A DNA stretch of 64,000 bases from Alternaria dauci (GCF_042100115.1 NC_091275.1:3224001-3288000); one strand, 5' to 3'; positions 43,367 to 54,940 are shown, counted from the stretch's first letter. Program-made: numbers and translations. Notes: generated by a model from the sequence alone, not told the origin.

Positions 43367-43943
43367 GCGGAAGAGGATCGGATCAGGAGATGAAGTTTTG
43401 GTGTAATCGAGGAAGGACCAAAAGCTTGAACATGCGAGTTACTTCGGGGCATGGGTATGAGGACGGCATGAATGGGAATCCAGCACGAATGGCGGAATGA
43501 AAGTGTGACTTCCTCGCAGGTCACAAGTAGGCCAGACGATGCCATGCAGCATATGCACTATCTGTATGAAATAGCATATGCGATGAGCATCTTCTGGCTG
43601 GGTGCGGTTGGATATGGGGCGAGTCTAGCATTGGTTTATTGCGACATTACTCTTCTTCGGCGTGGAGGAATCACAGGATTAGCATTACCGATAGAACTGT
43701 TTATTGCATCTTTTCCTTTCCGAGGCTGACAATCAACGCGCTCCAAACATGAATCTGGCCCATGATCCGTAATGATCACGCCCCCATACGGCCTCGGTAG
43801 CGCGCCCGCAAAGAGCAGGTTAATTCCCCGCGGCAGTGCGGAGATGGGATGGAGAGCTCCAGGCACCATCCTAGCTCCAAACGCGTCCCCAAGCTTCACC
43901 CCGCGAACAATTCAACACCACACGACACCACCATACACGAATC
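43367..43943. other. intergenic: Rac 3' flank and UBX gene promoter
   Basis: About 580 nt with small unsupported ORFs only. Confidence 0.5.
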
Positions 43944-45565
43944 ATGTTCCACCAAGGCACTCTGCAGAGCGGAATCACGCGTGCCATTCAGGAACAGAAG
44001 CTCGTCGCCTGCTTTGTGCGAGGTGCGTCTTGCGCGCTCATTCGGAATGTGGAGTTATGAACACGAACTGACGACATACACTCGCAATTAGACGACAGCG
44101 CCACGAGCCACGTGTGGGAAGAAGAGTGGCTCAAGAGCGGATGGGCACGCTCGCCTTTCCAACGTAAACCTGAGGACATGCGCTAATTTGTTTTTGACGA
44201 AAGTAGCTCTCGGCTCTGCTCGTGCAGAAAGCGGTTGTCCTGCGGCTGGACGCTGGATCCACCGAAGCTGGGTTTCTGGCTGCGTTCTCCGATGTCTCGA
44301 GTGTGCCGACGTTTGTGGTGATACAGAATGGGCAGTTGAGGGTGCAGATGAAGAGCGATGTGACCAAGGAGGAGTTTGTTAATACCGTAAGAGGGGTGTT
44401 GGGGGCGGATCCGATACCAGGTTCTGGAGCGGTACCACGGACGAGTATAACACCGGAGGCGGGCGATGAGACGAGGAATGTGGGAGCAGAAGATGATCTT
44501 TATGGGTCGGCTGAGCACGCGGTACCCGCGCCCTCTGTTGCTGCGGTACCAGCACCGACGCCCTCGTCCAACGCAAAGGGCAAGCAAAGAGCTACAGAAA
44601 CGAATCCCACAGCGCCATCTGCATCCGCGAGCAAAGCGCAACAAGAAGCCCGCGATGCGCTGCGCAAGAAGAAGAGAGAAGACGCCGAGGAACTGGCACG
44701 CATAAAAGCACGCATAGAAGCTGATAAAGCGGCAAGAAAAGTCGCAGCGTCGTTGCGCAAGGCAGAGCGGGAACAACAGGAACGGAATGGGAATGCGTCA
44801 CAGAGCTCGCACGTAGCATCACCACCGCCATCGTCAGCAACAGCGACAACGTCCTCGTCACGCGGCTCGAATGCGAAGATTGTAGCGCTTAACGTGCGGC
44901 TCTTTGACGGTCGAACGATTCGCGCCTCGTTTCCTCGGACCGCGACACTGCAAGCTGATGTACGGAGTTGGATTGATGCTGAATTTGCGAAACTATCTCA
45001 CGATGACGAAAACCTATCAAACAAACACCTCCCACCATACTTTTTCCGCCACATCCTCGCTCCGTCCCCCAGTCGCGAACTTTCTGCCGGCGATGAGACG
45101 GTCCCTCTAGGCGACATCGATCTCGCGCCGAGCGCGACGCTGGTACTAGTTCCTGTCAAGGGGTATACGGATGCGTATTCTGGGTCTGCGAGTGGTAGTG
45201 TGAGTGGGATAACGGGTGCGGCGACGGGGATTGTGGGTGGTGCGTTTGGGTTACTGTCTAGTACGGTTGGGTTGGTGGGGAGGGGGATTGGGTCTGTGAT
45301 GGGGTTTGGGGGTCAGCAGGAGCAGGAGGGACAGCATCAGGGTGGGGGAGGGAGGACGGTAGGGAGTGGGAGTGGTGGGGCGAGGGAACAGATGCATGAT
45401 CCTGTGCTTGATCCGGTACGGCCGGCTTCTGGGACTGGGAATGGGGCGACGTCGATGAGGGTGAGGACGTTGGCGGATCAGAGGGCGAGGGAGCCGCAGC
45501 AGTTTTATAATGGGAATCAGTTGAGTACGGAGCCGAGGGTGGAGGATGGGGAGAAGAGGGATTGA
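43944..45565 (+). CDS. UBXN4/erasin-like UBX-domain protein, probably ER-anchored
   Basis: UBXN4 recruits Cdc48/p97 to the ER membrane for protein degradation. Exon 1 is 43944-44022, exon 2 is 44092-44163, and exon 3 starts near 44232. The last junction is uncertain; the acceptor AAAG keeps the frame (SPFQ-PVVLRLDAGS), whereas the stronger nearby AG sites shift it. The N-terminus (MFHQGTLQSGITRAIQEQK, CFVRDDS) and VPTFVVIQNG form a thioredoxin-like domain as in erasin. A charged coiled coil follows (ARDALRKKKREDAEELA). The UBX domain holds VRLFDGRTIRASFPRTATL and LVLVPVKGY. A Gly/Ala/Val-rich hydrophobic stretch after it (GITGAATGIVGGAFGLLSS, then TVGLVGRGIGSVMGF) could be a membrane hairpin. 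The tail is Gly-rich and disordered. Confidence 0.82.
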
Positions 45566-45852
45566 GGGGGTTTTGGTTTGTGCTGGGAGAGCTGGGGAGA
45601 GGGTTTGTAAGATACTAGTTTTATGTGTGTTTTTTTCTATCAGATTTTGACTGCAAAGGCTGAGAGGTAGATTACTTTGATCGTTGTAGTGGGTGAGAAG
45701 AGAGGAAATGACAGAACACAAATTTCCTTTTTATTTCTAAACTTGCAAACGAAGGCAGAGGGACTGAGACTCAAAAGAAGCTCTTGTGAACTCATGATAG
45801 GACTGTTGACCAATTTTCCATCTCCGTCGTTGCACCACACCAATATCATTGT

Positions 45853-47830
45853 TCAGACAAATCCCTTCTCTCCATCTCCATCTCCATCGCCACCGTGCTG
45901 ATCAGGAACAGCATCAGCATCAGCACCAACACTCACTCCCAATCCCTCCTCCACACTCTCGCCCAACCCCGCCGCCTTCAACAACTCACTATCTACCATC
46001 GTCCCCGCAAACCGCACTTTAGGTCCTTCGACCTGCATCTTCCAGTTTCCGCTCTTCTTCTCCTTCCCCTCCTCAACCTTTTCTTCCTCCACACCATGAC
46101 CATGACCATCACCCAGCAGCAGCGCGTTCTCAATCTTCTTCTCCAGCTCCCCAACCCGAGTCTCCATGATTCTAATCTTCTTTTCCAGTTTCGCGCGGCC
46201 GCGAACCAGTTCCGGAACGGTGTTCGGGCACGCGGAGAAAGCTATGCGTAGTTCAGCGAGGCGGTCGCGGGATTCTTCTAGTTCGGCTTGTTCGTGTGTT
46301 ATCTGTTGGGCCGTGTCGTTGAAATTTAGTCCCAAGTCCTCTCCATTTTCCTCTTGCCCATCATTCTTGTTGTTATCCGGGGACAGCGCAAGAGGATTAT
46401 CGGGACTGGGTTGTGGAGCTCCGGTGAAGGGTTTTAGATTGAGTGGATTGCGGTATGTGAGTGGGTCTTGAGCGACGTCTTGAAAGAAGGAGAGGATGGC
46501 GTGTTGGACGCTGGGACATGTGAAGATGCATTCACTGACTGCGTTGGTGCTGCCAGCGAAGGTGGGGCAGATGGGTGCTTGACCTGAGGACCATTCTGTA
46601 ATTTCTGTATCTTCTTCGTCTGTGGTGGACGGGGGAAGCGGGGTGGTATCAATGGCGAGATGATGGAAGGCTTTTGTTGGGGGTGAGACGGCGCCTGTGG
46701 GGATGGTTTCGTGCCAGGATATGTGCTTCGTTGACTGCATGATGGATGGCGTGTCTTTAGACGAAGAGCATTGACTGGCGTGTTGGTCGTAGGACTTGGG
46801 TAGAGCTGTACAGTGCTGAGGATTAGATGTGAGGTCGCTAAGCCTCCACTGGCGGGCGCGCTGATGCAGGAAGGCGCGGACGTGTTGGTCCTTGATCTGC
46901 GAATCGTCGACTATGGAATGGACCAGTGCCATGGCGGTGATGCGGGTGCCGTACTTGTTGAAGTCGTCAGTGAGAAGACCCAGAACACTCTCAGTTCCGT
47001 CCTCAATGGCAATGACATAGACCTCTGCGTCGGCCGACACACGATCAGGATTGCAGATGACCTGGTCAAAGACTGTCTTGACATGCTCCTTTGCATCTCC
47101 GTGGCCCGGAACACGGTTCTCCTCGTCGTAAATGCGAACCATGTCGTGAGCAATTGACTTGCGCGGCATGGCAAGCCAACTACGCAAAGTCATGGCCTGA
47201 TTGTACTTGTGCGAGTAAAGCAACTGGCCCGTATTCAGTACGATCAACCCGGGAGTAGTAGTCTTGTCCTCGAGCACATAACCGTCTCTGAAGATGCTTG
47301 CGTCCTTTTCGGCGTCGTTGTCAGGAGACGAGCGTTTGATCATCTCCTTGGCAAAGTTCACAACTGACCCGCCGTTGATGCCAAGTTCTCGCTGCAGCTG
47401 GCGGTACGCGAGAACTCCCAGGTCCTGGATGGTGTCGTTGATCATCACGACGATGCGCTTGCGCGTCTTGAGGACCTCGGGTGGCGGCGCAAGGATGGGT
47501 ACATGCGGGCCGTTGGGCTTGGTCACAGTGAAGTCGGGAAGGTGGATGCGATTGAGGCCAAGATAGGACAGACGCTTCTCTGCTTCTCTGCGTTGGCAGG
47601 CTTTGACGAGTTAGCTGGAGTCATCTGAGTGAGAGTCGGAACTTGCTCTGCATGGCTTCACGGCGCACCTCGTTGACGCGGTCGTTGTTTGTGGCGTGGT
47701 AGACGTAGGGCTTTTCAGGCGCGTTGATCATGCGGATATCGCCTGAGCTGTTGATGAAGAAGCCGAGTTCCTTGAGATCTGCTGGGAAAGACGGATCTGG
47801 CTCTAGGGTGTTCTCTACACGGCGGAACAT
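45853..47830 (-). CDS. Arb2-domain protein (FAM172/Arb2 family)
   Basis: Arb2 is a subunit of the argonaute siRNA chaperone complex in S. pombe; related FAM172 proteins occur in animals. The N-terminus matches the family: MFRRVENTLEPDPSFP, DLKELGFFINSSGDIRMI and KPYVYHATNNDRVNE. The second exon continues with LGLNRIHLP, RKRIVVMINDTIQDLGVLAYR and PGLIVLNTGQLLYSH. After the hydrolase-like core come coiled-coil segments (ELEESRDRLAELRIAF) and a Gly/Asp-rich tail. One intron lies near 47586-47646. Two frame-compatible models exist: GT-AG with a weak GTTCCG donor (47588-47642), or GC-AG with GCAAGT (47586-47646). The total is about 640 residues. Whether it acts in RNA silencing here is inference from the family. 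Confidence 0.8.
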
Positions 47831-48131
47831 GGTGGTATAGGCGCCGGGGTTGTTGTAGGACGTTAGTTACGTTCGCAATAGACGATTCAGTATGCAAATT
47901 GAAGACGTCGTTGCAATGAGGTTGTTGGTTTGTGGGTCGGACTTTTGTTGCTGGTGTGGGTGCCGCTGCCGTCGCTAATATGCGCAGCGCGTGGTGAGAG
48001 CAAACAATGACAGAAGCGGAAGGCACGGTGATAGAAGGTGAAGATGTCATAATCCATGTATATCCCGCGCAATTACGCCGCCCATGCCAAATATTGTACA
48101 GGTATCCCATCGATCGTTCAGCAGGGTAAAT
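47831..48131. other. intergenic: upstream of the Arb2 gene, downstream of MRP2
   Basis: About 300 nt with no feature seen. Confidence 0.5.
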
Positions 48132-48576
48132 CTACCAGCTTGCTTTCTTCACACCCGGCAGGTTTCCGGCGAGAGCGTTTACTCGGAATTGGTACTGTTG
48201 GATTGTCAGCTCCGTCCCTCTCAAAAGAAAATGCCATCCATACTCGTCCCATCCTGAAGTCGCTAAAGACACCACGGCCCTTGCCTCCCATTATACACCT
48301 GTTCTTGATCTGTGTGTAGCGCGTGTAGCAGTGCATCTGCGAGAGCTGGAGCTGGGCCTGCGCGCGGACTCGTTGCGGGAGAGTCGTGTTGCGGATGATG
48401 TATCGGAGCGCTTGCCTGTAGCATTGTCAATTCTTGCGCGGCATGAGGACATGAGGCGCATGCGCATACCGTTCGGGCTCATTCTCCGAGTAGACCTTGC
48501 GCTTTGTGTGGTCGCGGATGTTGCGAATCTTGGCAAAGCATCCAATGTCGAGCTTGGCCGCGCGGAACTGAGACAT
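48132..48576 (-). CDS. MRP2: mitochondrial ribosomal protein uS14m (Mrp2)
   Basis: This is a component of the mitochondrial small ribosomal subunit, bacterial S14 family. Three exons (48470-48576, 48244-48415, 48132-48194) give 113 residues, too fragmented to show as one open frame. The protein begins MSQFRAAKLDIGCFAKIRN and IRDHTKRKVYSENEPER. QALRYIIRNTTLPQRVRAQ and LSQMHCYTRYTQIKNRCIM follow, and it ends GGKGRGVFSDFRMGRYQFR and GNLPGVKKASW. RCIMGGKGRGVFSDFRMGR is the S14 core; the zinc cysteines of some bacterial S14 are absent, as usual for the mitochondrial type. The length is normal for Mrp2. Its start is 207 nt from the divergent UFL1-like gene. Confidence 0.94.
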
Positions 48577-48783
48577 GATGGCGGATGGCGGAGTGGGCGG
48601 CCGGGTGCTGGAGCCCGCGATGATTGTCGATGAGGTTGTTGAAATTCCGATGTTCTGCCGCGCCCTCCCCGCTCGCCACCAATCAGCGCCATCCTGCCTC
48701 CGACTCTCCCTCCTCCATCTCGTGCAAGTCAGACGTGGATTGACGACTTTACCCCGCCAAGAGAAAAAGGAAACGAGGATAAC

Positions 48784-50809
48784 ATGTTCACGGAGAGCGA
48801 TGTGAAGAACATCTTTGCTCTCTTCCCCCCACAGCAAACTTCTGATTTTGTTCCACGCCTTGCGCTGTCTTCCAGCCGACATGGATTTGTTACTCTTCAA
48901 TTCGTGCAAGCTCAGTTCAGGAGTCGCGTAACAAAAGGTGCGTTCTTCCAGTTACTTCATTTGCATTACTAAGCCGTGTCCAGAGACACAACGTATATCG
49001 CTATCAGCACTGGCTAGTGATCTTGACATAGATCGACTGCTTGTCCATCAACTTGTCAGGAATCATCCTAAACTGTGCATATTCAGCGCAAATGAGGAAA
49101 GCATTATTCCCATAGATGAACGAGACGCGATAGGAAAAGAGGCCGTTGGTCTGCTGTCAGAAGGACTTTTATCCAAGGCCGACTTTGTTGCGCAACACGA
49201 TGTCTCCCCCAAGAGTCTTCACTCCCTCTTGTCCGACCAGAGCGATGAAGTACTGGAGACTAACGGCTATTTCTACACTAAAAGCTACGCTGATCAGGCT
49301 GTGGAGACCGTCAAGGGTATAGTTAAAAAGGCGCTCAATGATGTTCAGTACGTGCATGCATCACTTCCAGGACATCAGATACTAACACTACGCAGGACTG
49401 TCAGCATCAGGCCAGAAGATCTGCCAAACAACCCTCCAACATGGTTCATTCTTCATACTCTTGAGAAGGCTATGCAGTTTGAGGATCTCGCGTCCAGAAT
49501 CAACGTCCAGGAAAACGCCGATAGCGTAACATGCACACCCAAGCAATACCTAGAAACTAAACGCGATACTACGGTACAGGACTTGCAGTCCGGCGCACTT
49601 GCTTATCTCCACTTGCAAAAGTTTGGCTCCGAGTTTCCCGAGCTATTCCCAACGTACCAAGACGTTTCGTCTCACTTCCAGCAGCTCTCGGGCGTCGACG
49701 TGGTAGAGTCATTCGCTATATCGCAAGCCTGGGTCTCAAAGTTGGAGCAAGACTGTATCCGCATCCTCGAGCAAGAAGGCTGTACCCTTGACGTCACCGA
49801 GGTGATAGGCGCACGTCTTCCACCAAGCACTGTAGACACTATAGCTACCAAAGCCAAAGACTCCATCATCACCCACTTTTCAGAAAACAGCCAAGGCCCA
49901 AAGATAGTACGAGTGGGTCCCCTGATCCTCACAGATACACGACAAGACGCAGCCCTAGACGAACTCGCCAGCTACGCAAAAGAAGACGCACAAGCACAAT
50001 GGCGAAACCTACAGCACGATCCTACCCAAGCAGAAGAAATCAAATTCTCCCGTGACAGGGTCAAAACCATGATCCCCCCATCAGGCCTCGTCCAGCGCCT
50101 CCTCCTCGACCAGAGACCCGTCGAAAAGACGCTAGAAGAACACTTCTGGACCACCATATCCTCGCTCGAAACACCAAACGAAGAAGCCTTCGCTACGTAC
50201 TGGACAGACCGCCTCCTGACCCGCTGGTCCGTCTACAACACGGGTCTAACCACAATCACAGACCAGAAACTGCACGACCAGCTCGCAGAGCTCCTCGCTA
50301 CTTACGCGCACAAAGAGCTCATTCCAGATACTATTGCCAAAGCGCGCGCACAGGGTCTAGTCCTCAGTCGCAAAACTAGAAAGAACATTGCGCGTCTAGC
50401 TAGTATCCTAGACGCTATCAAGACATCTCCACCGGATACACAGTCTCTCTCCTCTGCGCTCGAAAAATTCAACAAGAAACAGAACATCGCTCCGCCAACC
50501 CCAGACTCTTTATCCGCTGCGAAACAAGGCATGCTAGCGGATATGTTGCGTCGGCTACAGAAGCAAAAAGCGTCTGATGGGCCCGTGCTGTTCTTGACGC
50601 TGGTGGTGGTGCTGTATGCGAAACGGTATGATGGCGTCGTGTACGCGACGGGGAAGTTTGCGCCAAAGTTGTTGAAAGTGTTGAAGGGGGGGTTGGGGGA
50701 CGAGCAGGTGGAGAGGGTGGAGGCGTGGAAGGAGGCGGCGAAGAGTAATAGGTTGAGTGCGGAGGATAGGAGGGGGATGGCGGAGATGGCGGGTGCGGAG
50801 GAGGTGTGA
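48784..50809 (+). CDS. UFL1: UFL1-like protein (E3 UFM1-ligase family)
   Basis: In animals and plants UFL1 is the ER-associated E3 for the ubiquitin-like protein UFM1. Three exons (48784-48937, 48984-49347, 49396-50809) give 643 residues. The similarity is to the UFL1 N-terminal winged-helix array: RISLSALASDLDIDRLLVHQ, DERDAIGKEAVGLLSEGLLS, VSPKSLHSLLSDQ and NGYFYTKSYADQAVETVKG, in the order of the family. The middle (WVSKLEQDCIRILEQEG, ARLPPSTVDTIATKAK) and the helical C-terminus (SDGPVLFLTLVVVLYAKR, FAPKLLKVLKGGL) also fit. No RING or catalytic cysteine is expected. It is shorter than animal UFL1 (about 790 residues). The call is by eye and needs profile confirmation. UFM1 itself is missing in many fungi, so the partner set here is uncertain. 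Confidence 0.72.
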
Positions 50810-51113
50810 GATGTAAGAGGTTTCTGGATTGGGTGTTGGTAGTTCAGCATTGGGTTTGGTGGGGTGAGGAATACTGTTACGGCGCTGAAGTGGTGTTTGT
50901 ATGGAAATAGCTGGCTCTTGGAAGGAATTCAAACATCGAATGTCACTTCGATGCCATCAGGGAGAACAAAGATGATAGGGAGATTACTATTCATTCATAG
51001 AGCTATCAAGCTACTTGGGGTATTCGTGAAGATCATATCGCGAAAACTATCATATCAAAGCCCCCCTCTCACTATCCCGAGGGCGAGCAGTCGGCAACAA
51101 GACCAGACACACT
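50810..51113. other. intergenic: convergent 3' flanks
   Basis: About 300 nt between the stops of the UFL1-like gene and the repeat protein. Nothing specific is seen. Confidence 0.5.
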
Positions 51114-52621
51114 CTAGTCCATAATGCCAGTCTTGCCATCGTGATCAGCATCCTTCTTGGGGTCTACAACTCTCGTTAGCACACGTCCTCTCACTCAGTT
51201 TCCACGAGTTCACTTACTCAGCTTATCCATCATAGACGGCTTGCCATACGCATCCGTAGTAGTAGTACCATGCGTACCGTGCGCACCATGACCTGCAACA
51301 TGTTGGCCACTCTGCAGAGAAGAATGGGGCTCGGCATGCGAAACAGGTTCAACGAGAGCCTTGGGCAGATCACCCGACTCCATGTTTCGGTGAGCCAGGT
51401 TGTGTCCACCTGCTCCGCCAACCTCGCCCGGAATGGTCTTGGTGTGCTCACCTGTGGTGCCGTGGCCGAGGCCACTTGCTCCAGTGCTGCTACCGTATGC
51501 GCCGGTGCTGCTGCTGTTCACACGGGGATCCGCGGAGTTGGCGAGGTGCGAGCTGTGAGGGCCGGTGGGGTCGTTGTGCTGCGAGTGGCCGAGACCAGTA
51601 CCGGTGGAGGAGTGGCCGGTGAGGCCTGAGCCGGTGGTGTTATATGCGCTGGTTCCAGTGCTGCCGACGCGGGGATCAGCTTGGTTGGCGAGGTGCGAGC
51701 TGTGGGGGCCGGTAGGGTCGTTGTGCTGCGAGTGACCGAGGCCACCAGTGGTGCCGTGGCCAGTGAGTCCAGAGCCGGTGGTGTTGTGGCCAGTGAGTCC
51801 TGAACCAGTGGTGTTGTGGCCAGTAAGTCCAGAGCCGGTTCCAGTGCTGCCCATGCCACCACCAACGCGGGGGTCGGCCTGGTTGGCCATGCGAGAGCTG
51901 TGAGGGCCGCTGGGGTCGTTGTAGTCGGCGGTGCCGTGGCCTGTCAAGCCGCTGGTGTTGCTTGAACCGTAGGCTCCGGTGTTGGAAGAACCGAGACCGG
52001 TGCCGGTGGAAGAGTGGCCAGTGAGGCCGCTGCCAGTCGTGCCGTGGGTGCCATGGGTGCCCTCGGTGTACTGTCCAGCACCGTGGCCGCCTGCACCGGC
52101 GGTGTTGCCGGCGTTTCCAAGGCGGTCAGAGTCGACTCTTGGGTCGGCCTTGTTCATCATGTGAGAGCTGTGAGGACCGTTGGGGTCGTTGTGGGAGGTA
52201 GATCCGTAAGCACCAGTGTTGGAGGAACCCAGGCCGGTAGAGCCGTGGGTGTTGGACGAACCGAGACCAGTGCTACCGTGAGTGGTTGATGAACCAAGGC
52301 CGGTAGAGCCATGGGTGGTGTCGTGAGTTGACGAACCAAGGCCAGTGGTGCCGTGAGTCGTTGAAGAACCAAGGCCAGTGCCGTGGCTGGTGGATGTGTG
52401 GTCGCCGGTCAGGCCACCAGTGCCAGTGGTGCTGGAGGTGTTGTGCACCGTAGGGTCGGCAGTGTTGGCAGTGTGAGAGCTGTGAGGGCCAGTAGGGTCA
52501 TCTAGTGTTGTGTAAGCAACTGTTTACTTGAAGTCATTCCACTGAGAAACTTACCATGGGTCTTGTCCTTGTGCATCACCTGGTCGACCTTGGCCTTGAC
52601 TTTTTCCATTACTCCGGACAT
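51114..52621 (-). CDS. Gly/Thr/Ser/His-rich repeat protein with five DPxGPHSS units
   Basis: Three exons (52555-52621, 51218-52501, 51114-51163) give 466 residues. The short charged start MSGVMEKVKAKVDQVMHKDK is followed by five copies of a unit of about 19 residues of the type NDPTGPHSSHLANQADPRV. The first copy ends DPTV and spans the exon 1/2 junction. Spacers are built of GLGSS, HGSTGLGSS and GSGLTGH modules. There is no signal peptide, no membrane span and almost no hydrophobic residue, so the protein is soluble and disordered. The last exon encodes NPKKDADHDGKTGIMD, whose DADHDGKTGIMD has the Asp/Gly spacing of an EF-hand-like calcium loop. Similar fungal proteins are annotated vaguely as cell surface or stress proteins; a hydrophilin-like protective role is a guess. 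Its leader is CAA-rich, as in highly expressed genes. Confidence 0.8.
51250..52500 (-). repeat. imperfect coding tandem repeats of the DPxGPHSS protein
   Basis: The DNA carries repeated GGTCTTGG/ACCAAGGCC-type modules and the longer units coding for NDPxGPHSS...ADPRV. Copies 4 and 5 (about 51510-51740) are nearly identical at DNA level. Such an array is prone to copy-number change by slippage or unequal crossing-over. Confidence 0.75.
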
Positions 52622-53874
52622 GATTGCTGTGGTGTAGAGGTTGGATTGATATAAGGGTAAATGGGATTGATTGAGTTGATTGAGTTGATTGAAGTGTTGA
52701 TTGTTGAGTGGTTGTTGTTGGTTAGATGCTGAACAAAAGCAAGTGCTGGTGGTCCTTTATATACAGCCCTGGTGATGAGAAGGGTGAGAGACCCATGATG
52801 CTACGTCATGTCTGGCATCATCAGCAGACATTGTACAACGGGCAAGCATGGCCCATCGTCTCCACCTCCGCCTTCTTGGATTGTGTCTTCCAGCACCGCC
52901 ACAGGTGGATACCCGCTTTGAGTTTTGTTGCACGTCATAATGAGCTTGCCCGTTGGCGTCAAACGTTGCCAGTTGCGTCCCGAAACGACAATGGTTCGGT
53001 TCTCTTTCCCTGAATCCTTCAGCGCATTCCTGCTGTGGCGCTCCTTGCTGTCTGCGGCGGCGACAGGATTTGGCGAATTACATCAGCCACTGGAGAACTG
53101 GACCCTCAGTGAGGGGCGTTGCAACGCATGCAGCTAGCGAATATCCCGTTCGGCTGTGGTGGGGACTAGCACGCGGCCGGCGCTGCGTCATTTCGCGATC
53201 CGATGCATGAAAAGGTGGGGAAGTGAAAAGCTTAGCTACGTCTGCAATTCCTGCTTTCTCCTGTCTTACATCAAATTTCTGGTACTTGACGCGTGTTGGC
53301 GGCAGATCTCCTGTCGTGAAATCTTGGTGACACCGCCACAGTTACCTGTCAAGCAGGCCACAGTTGCCATAGTGGGTACCTCGTCAAGGGCCTAGACGCG
53401 TTGGATTCCGACCTTCACTCCTTGCTAGCCTCATGCCTTGGAAACGCGTTCCTCACCCATCGCCCATAGGTGGACTATTGCAGCATCAGCGGGACAGCAG
53501 ATTGCTCTGACATTGGCCTCCTGGGATGCCCTGCACTTCAACGCGAACGCGTAAAAACAGCACGATGTGACGTACCGTGTCCTGATCAGCTACACTCACA
53601 GCATCCTCTTTGACGATCTCAATCTAAATAAGGTATACCAACATCATGGTTTGCATTTTCCGACGAGACCAAGTTCTCTGCTGCAAACACGTCGTTAGTA
53701 CGTAGGATGAAGTCCGCAATGGAGCTTGGGCCTAGTACGCGATTATGACGTAGTTTTCCAGAGCTTCACCCCACCGACGTGTGGGTGAGGAACACCACTT
53801 CTCTTCCATCACGACCTAGACACGCGTTTCTCAATCTCCATCTCCTCAACTGTTCCGATCTATCCGCTGCAGCC
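52622..53874. other. intergenic: divergent promoters of the repeat protein and the Rrt8-like gene
   Basis: 1.25 kb shared by two divergent genes. A short GATTGAGTT direct repeat (52665-52692) lies in the probable leader of the repeat protein. No further gene is supported; small ORFs are GC-driven. Confidence 0.5.
52665..52692. repeat. direct repeats of GATTGAGTT in the leader of the repeat protein
   Basis: Two to three overlapping copies. In the mRNA sense they give AACTCAATC units in a C/A-rich, G-poor leader, which should be unstructured. Confidence 0.6.
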
Positions 53875-54940
53875 ATGTCCGAGTCCAGAATGCGAGTGCC
53901 TGACAAGGTCAAGGAAGTCGCCAAGGAGGACTTCAACCAGGCCAGGCAGCTTGCTTCAGACGCTGTCCGCTCGGCCGCATATCTCTACCCTTTCAAGGTA
54001 CGCGTCTAAAATCTCATCGTCTACAACGTCTTCCTGGCTCCGATCATATGATGGCGCAACGTGATCTTGCTTTGCAAAGGCCACCGAGCAGTGTGCAGTA
54101 CATCTGGCAACAAGACTGACATGACCAAAGGGCATTGTTTACTTCTTCACGCACCGTGCGCTATGGAAGCCTCTCGCTGCGAAACTCGTGCCCACGGTCT
54201 CGCTCGGCCTCGGTGTCACTGTGTTGATGTTCGCCGTCACCTACATTCCCCAGGTTGCACTTCTTACCCTCTTCAACGGACCGCTCGCAGTCTTCACCAC
54301 CGTTCTGCTCGTGCTCAGCGAATCCTCGACCATCTTCTCTGTCTTGAGCAAGAACTTCCTCATCGACGAAGCGCTGATTGATACCTTTGACTCCACCTTG
54401 GTCAGCCGTAACCAGACCACGCTGGTTTCCAATGAGCGCCAGGTCAAGTCAGGAAGCGACCCTGTTGCCAAGTTGGGCAAGCTGGTCACCAAGCCGTTTG
54501 CAAAGTTCACACCCAGCGCCATCATCCGATACTTCATGTACCTCCCGCTCAACTTCATTCCCGTTGTCGGAACCGTGCTGTTTGTCATTCTTCAGGGACG
54601 CAAGTTTGGCCCAACGGCGCATGCTCGTTACTTCCAACTCAAGCAGATGAAGAAGCAAGAGAAGGAGCGCTTCATTGAGCAGCGCAAGGCTGCGTATGCC
54701 AGGTCAGCCACCCGCGTCTAGTTGAAAGCCAATTCGCTAATATTTTGTAGTTTTGGTATCCCCGCCGTCCTCCTCGAGCTCGTCCCCGTTGCCGGTATCT
54801 TCTTCTCCTTCACAAACACGGTTGGTGCTGCCTTGTGGGCTGCCGATATGGAGCAGGGTGTTGAGGGCGGTGAAGGCAGCACTACCGCGCCCAATCTTCG
54901 CCAACAGGCTGAGCTGGCCAAGGATAGACGGGAGTTGTGA
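53875..54940 (+). CDS. Rrt8/Lds-type (EI24-like) multi-pass membrane protein
   Basis: Three exons (53875-53997, 54131-54702, 54751-54940) give 294 residues. The first intron is long (133 nt). After a helical N-terminus (KVKEVAKEDFNQARQLASDA) come hydrophobic segments: GLGVTVLMFAVTYIPQVALL, PLAVFTTVLLVLSESSTIF, YLPLNFIPVVGTVLFVILQG and IPAVLLELVPVAGIFFSFT. NFIPVVGT and ELVPVAG are the repeated Pro-Val-(Val/Ala)-Gly turns of the EI24-like/Rrt8 group. In yeast, Rrt8, Lds1 and Lds2 associate with lipid droplets and spore-wall formation. In filamentous fungi the role is not defined. The C-terminus, after AALWAADMEQG, is polar and charged. The start MSESRMRVPDKV is preceded by a C-rich leader. The gene is convergent with the phosphatase. 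Confidence 0.78.

Noticed and set aside
51270..52289. Plus-strand ORFs opposite the repeat protein
   Set aside because: They mirror the repeats; the minus-strand frame gives clean repeat units and consistent introns.
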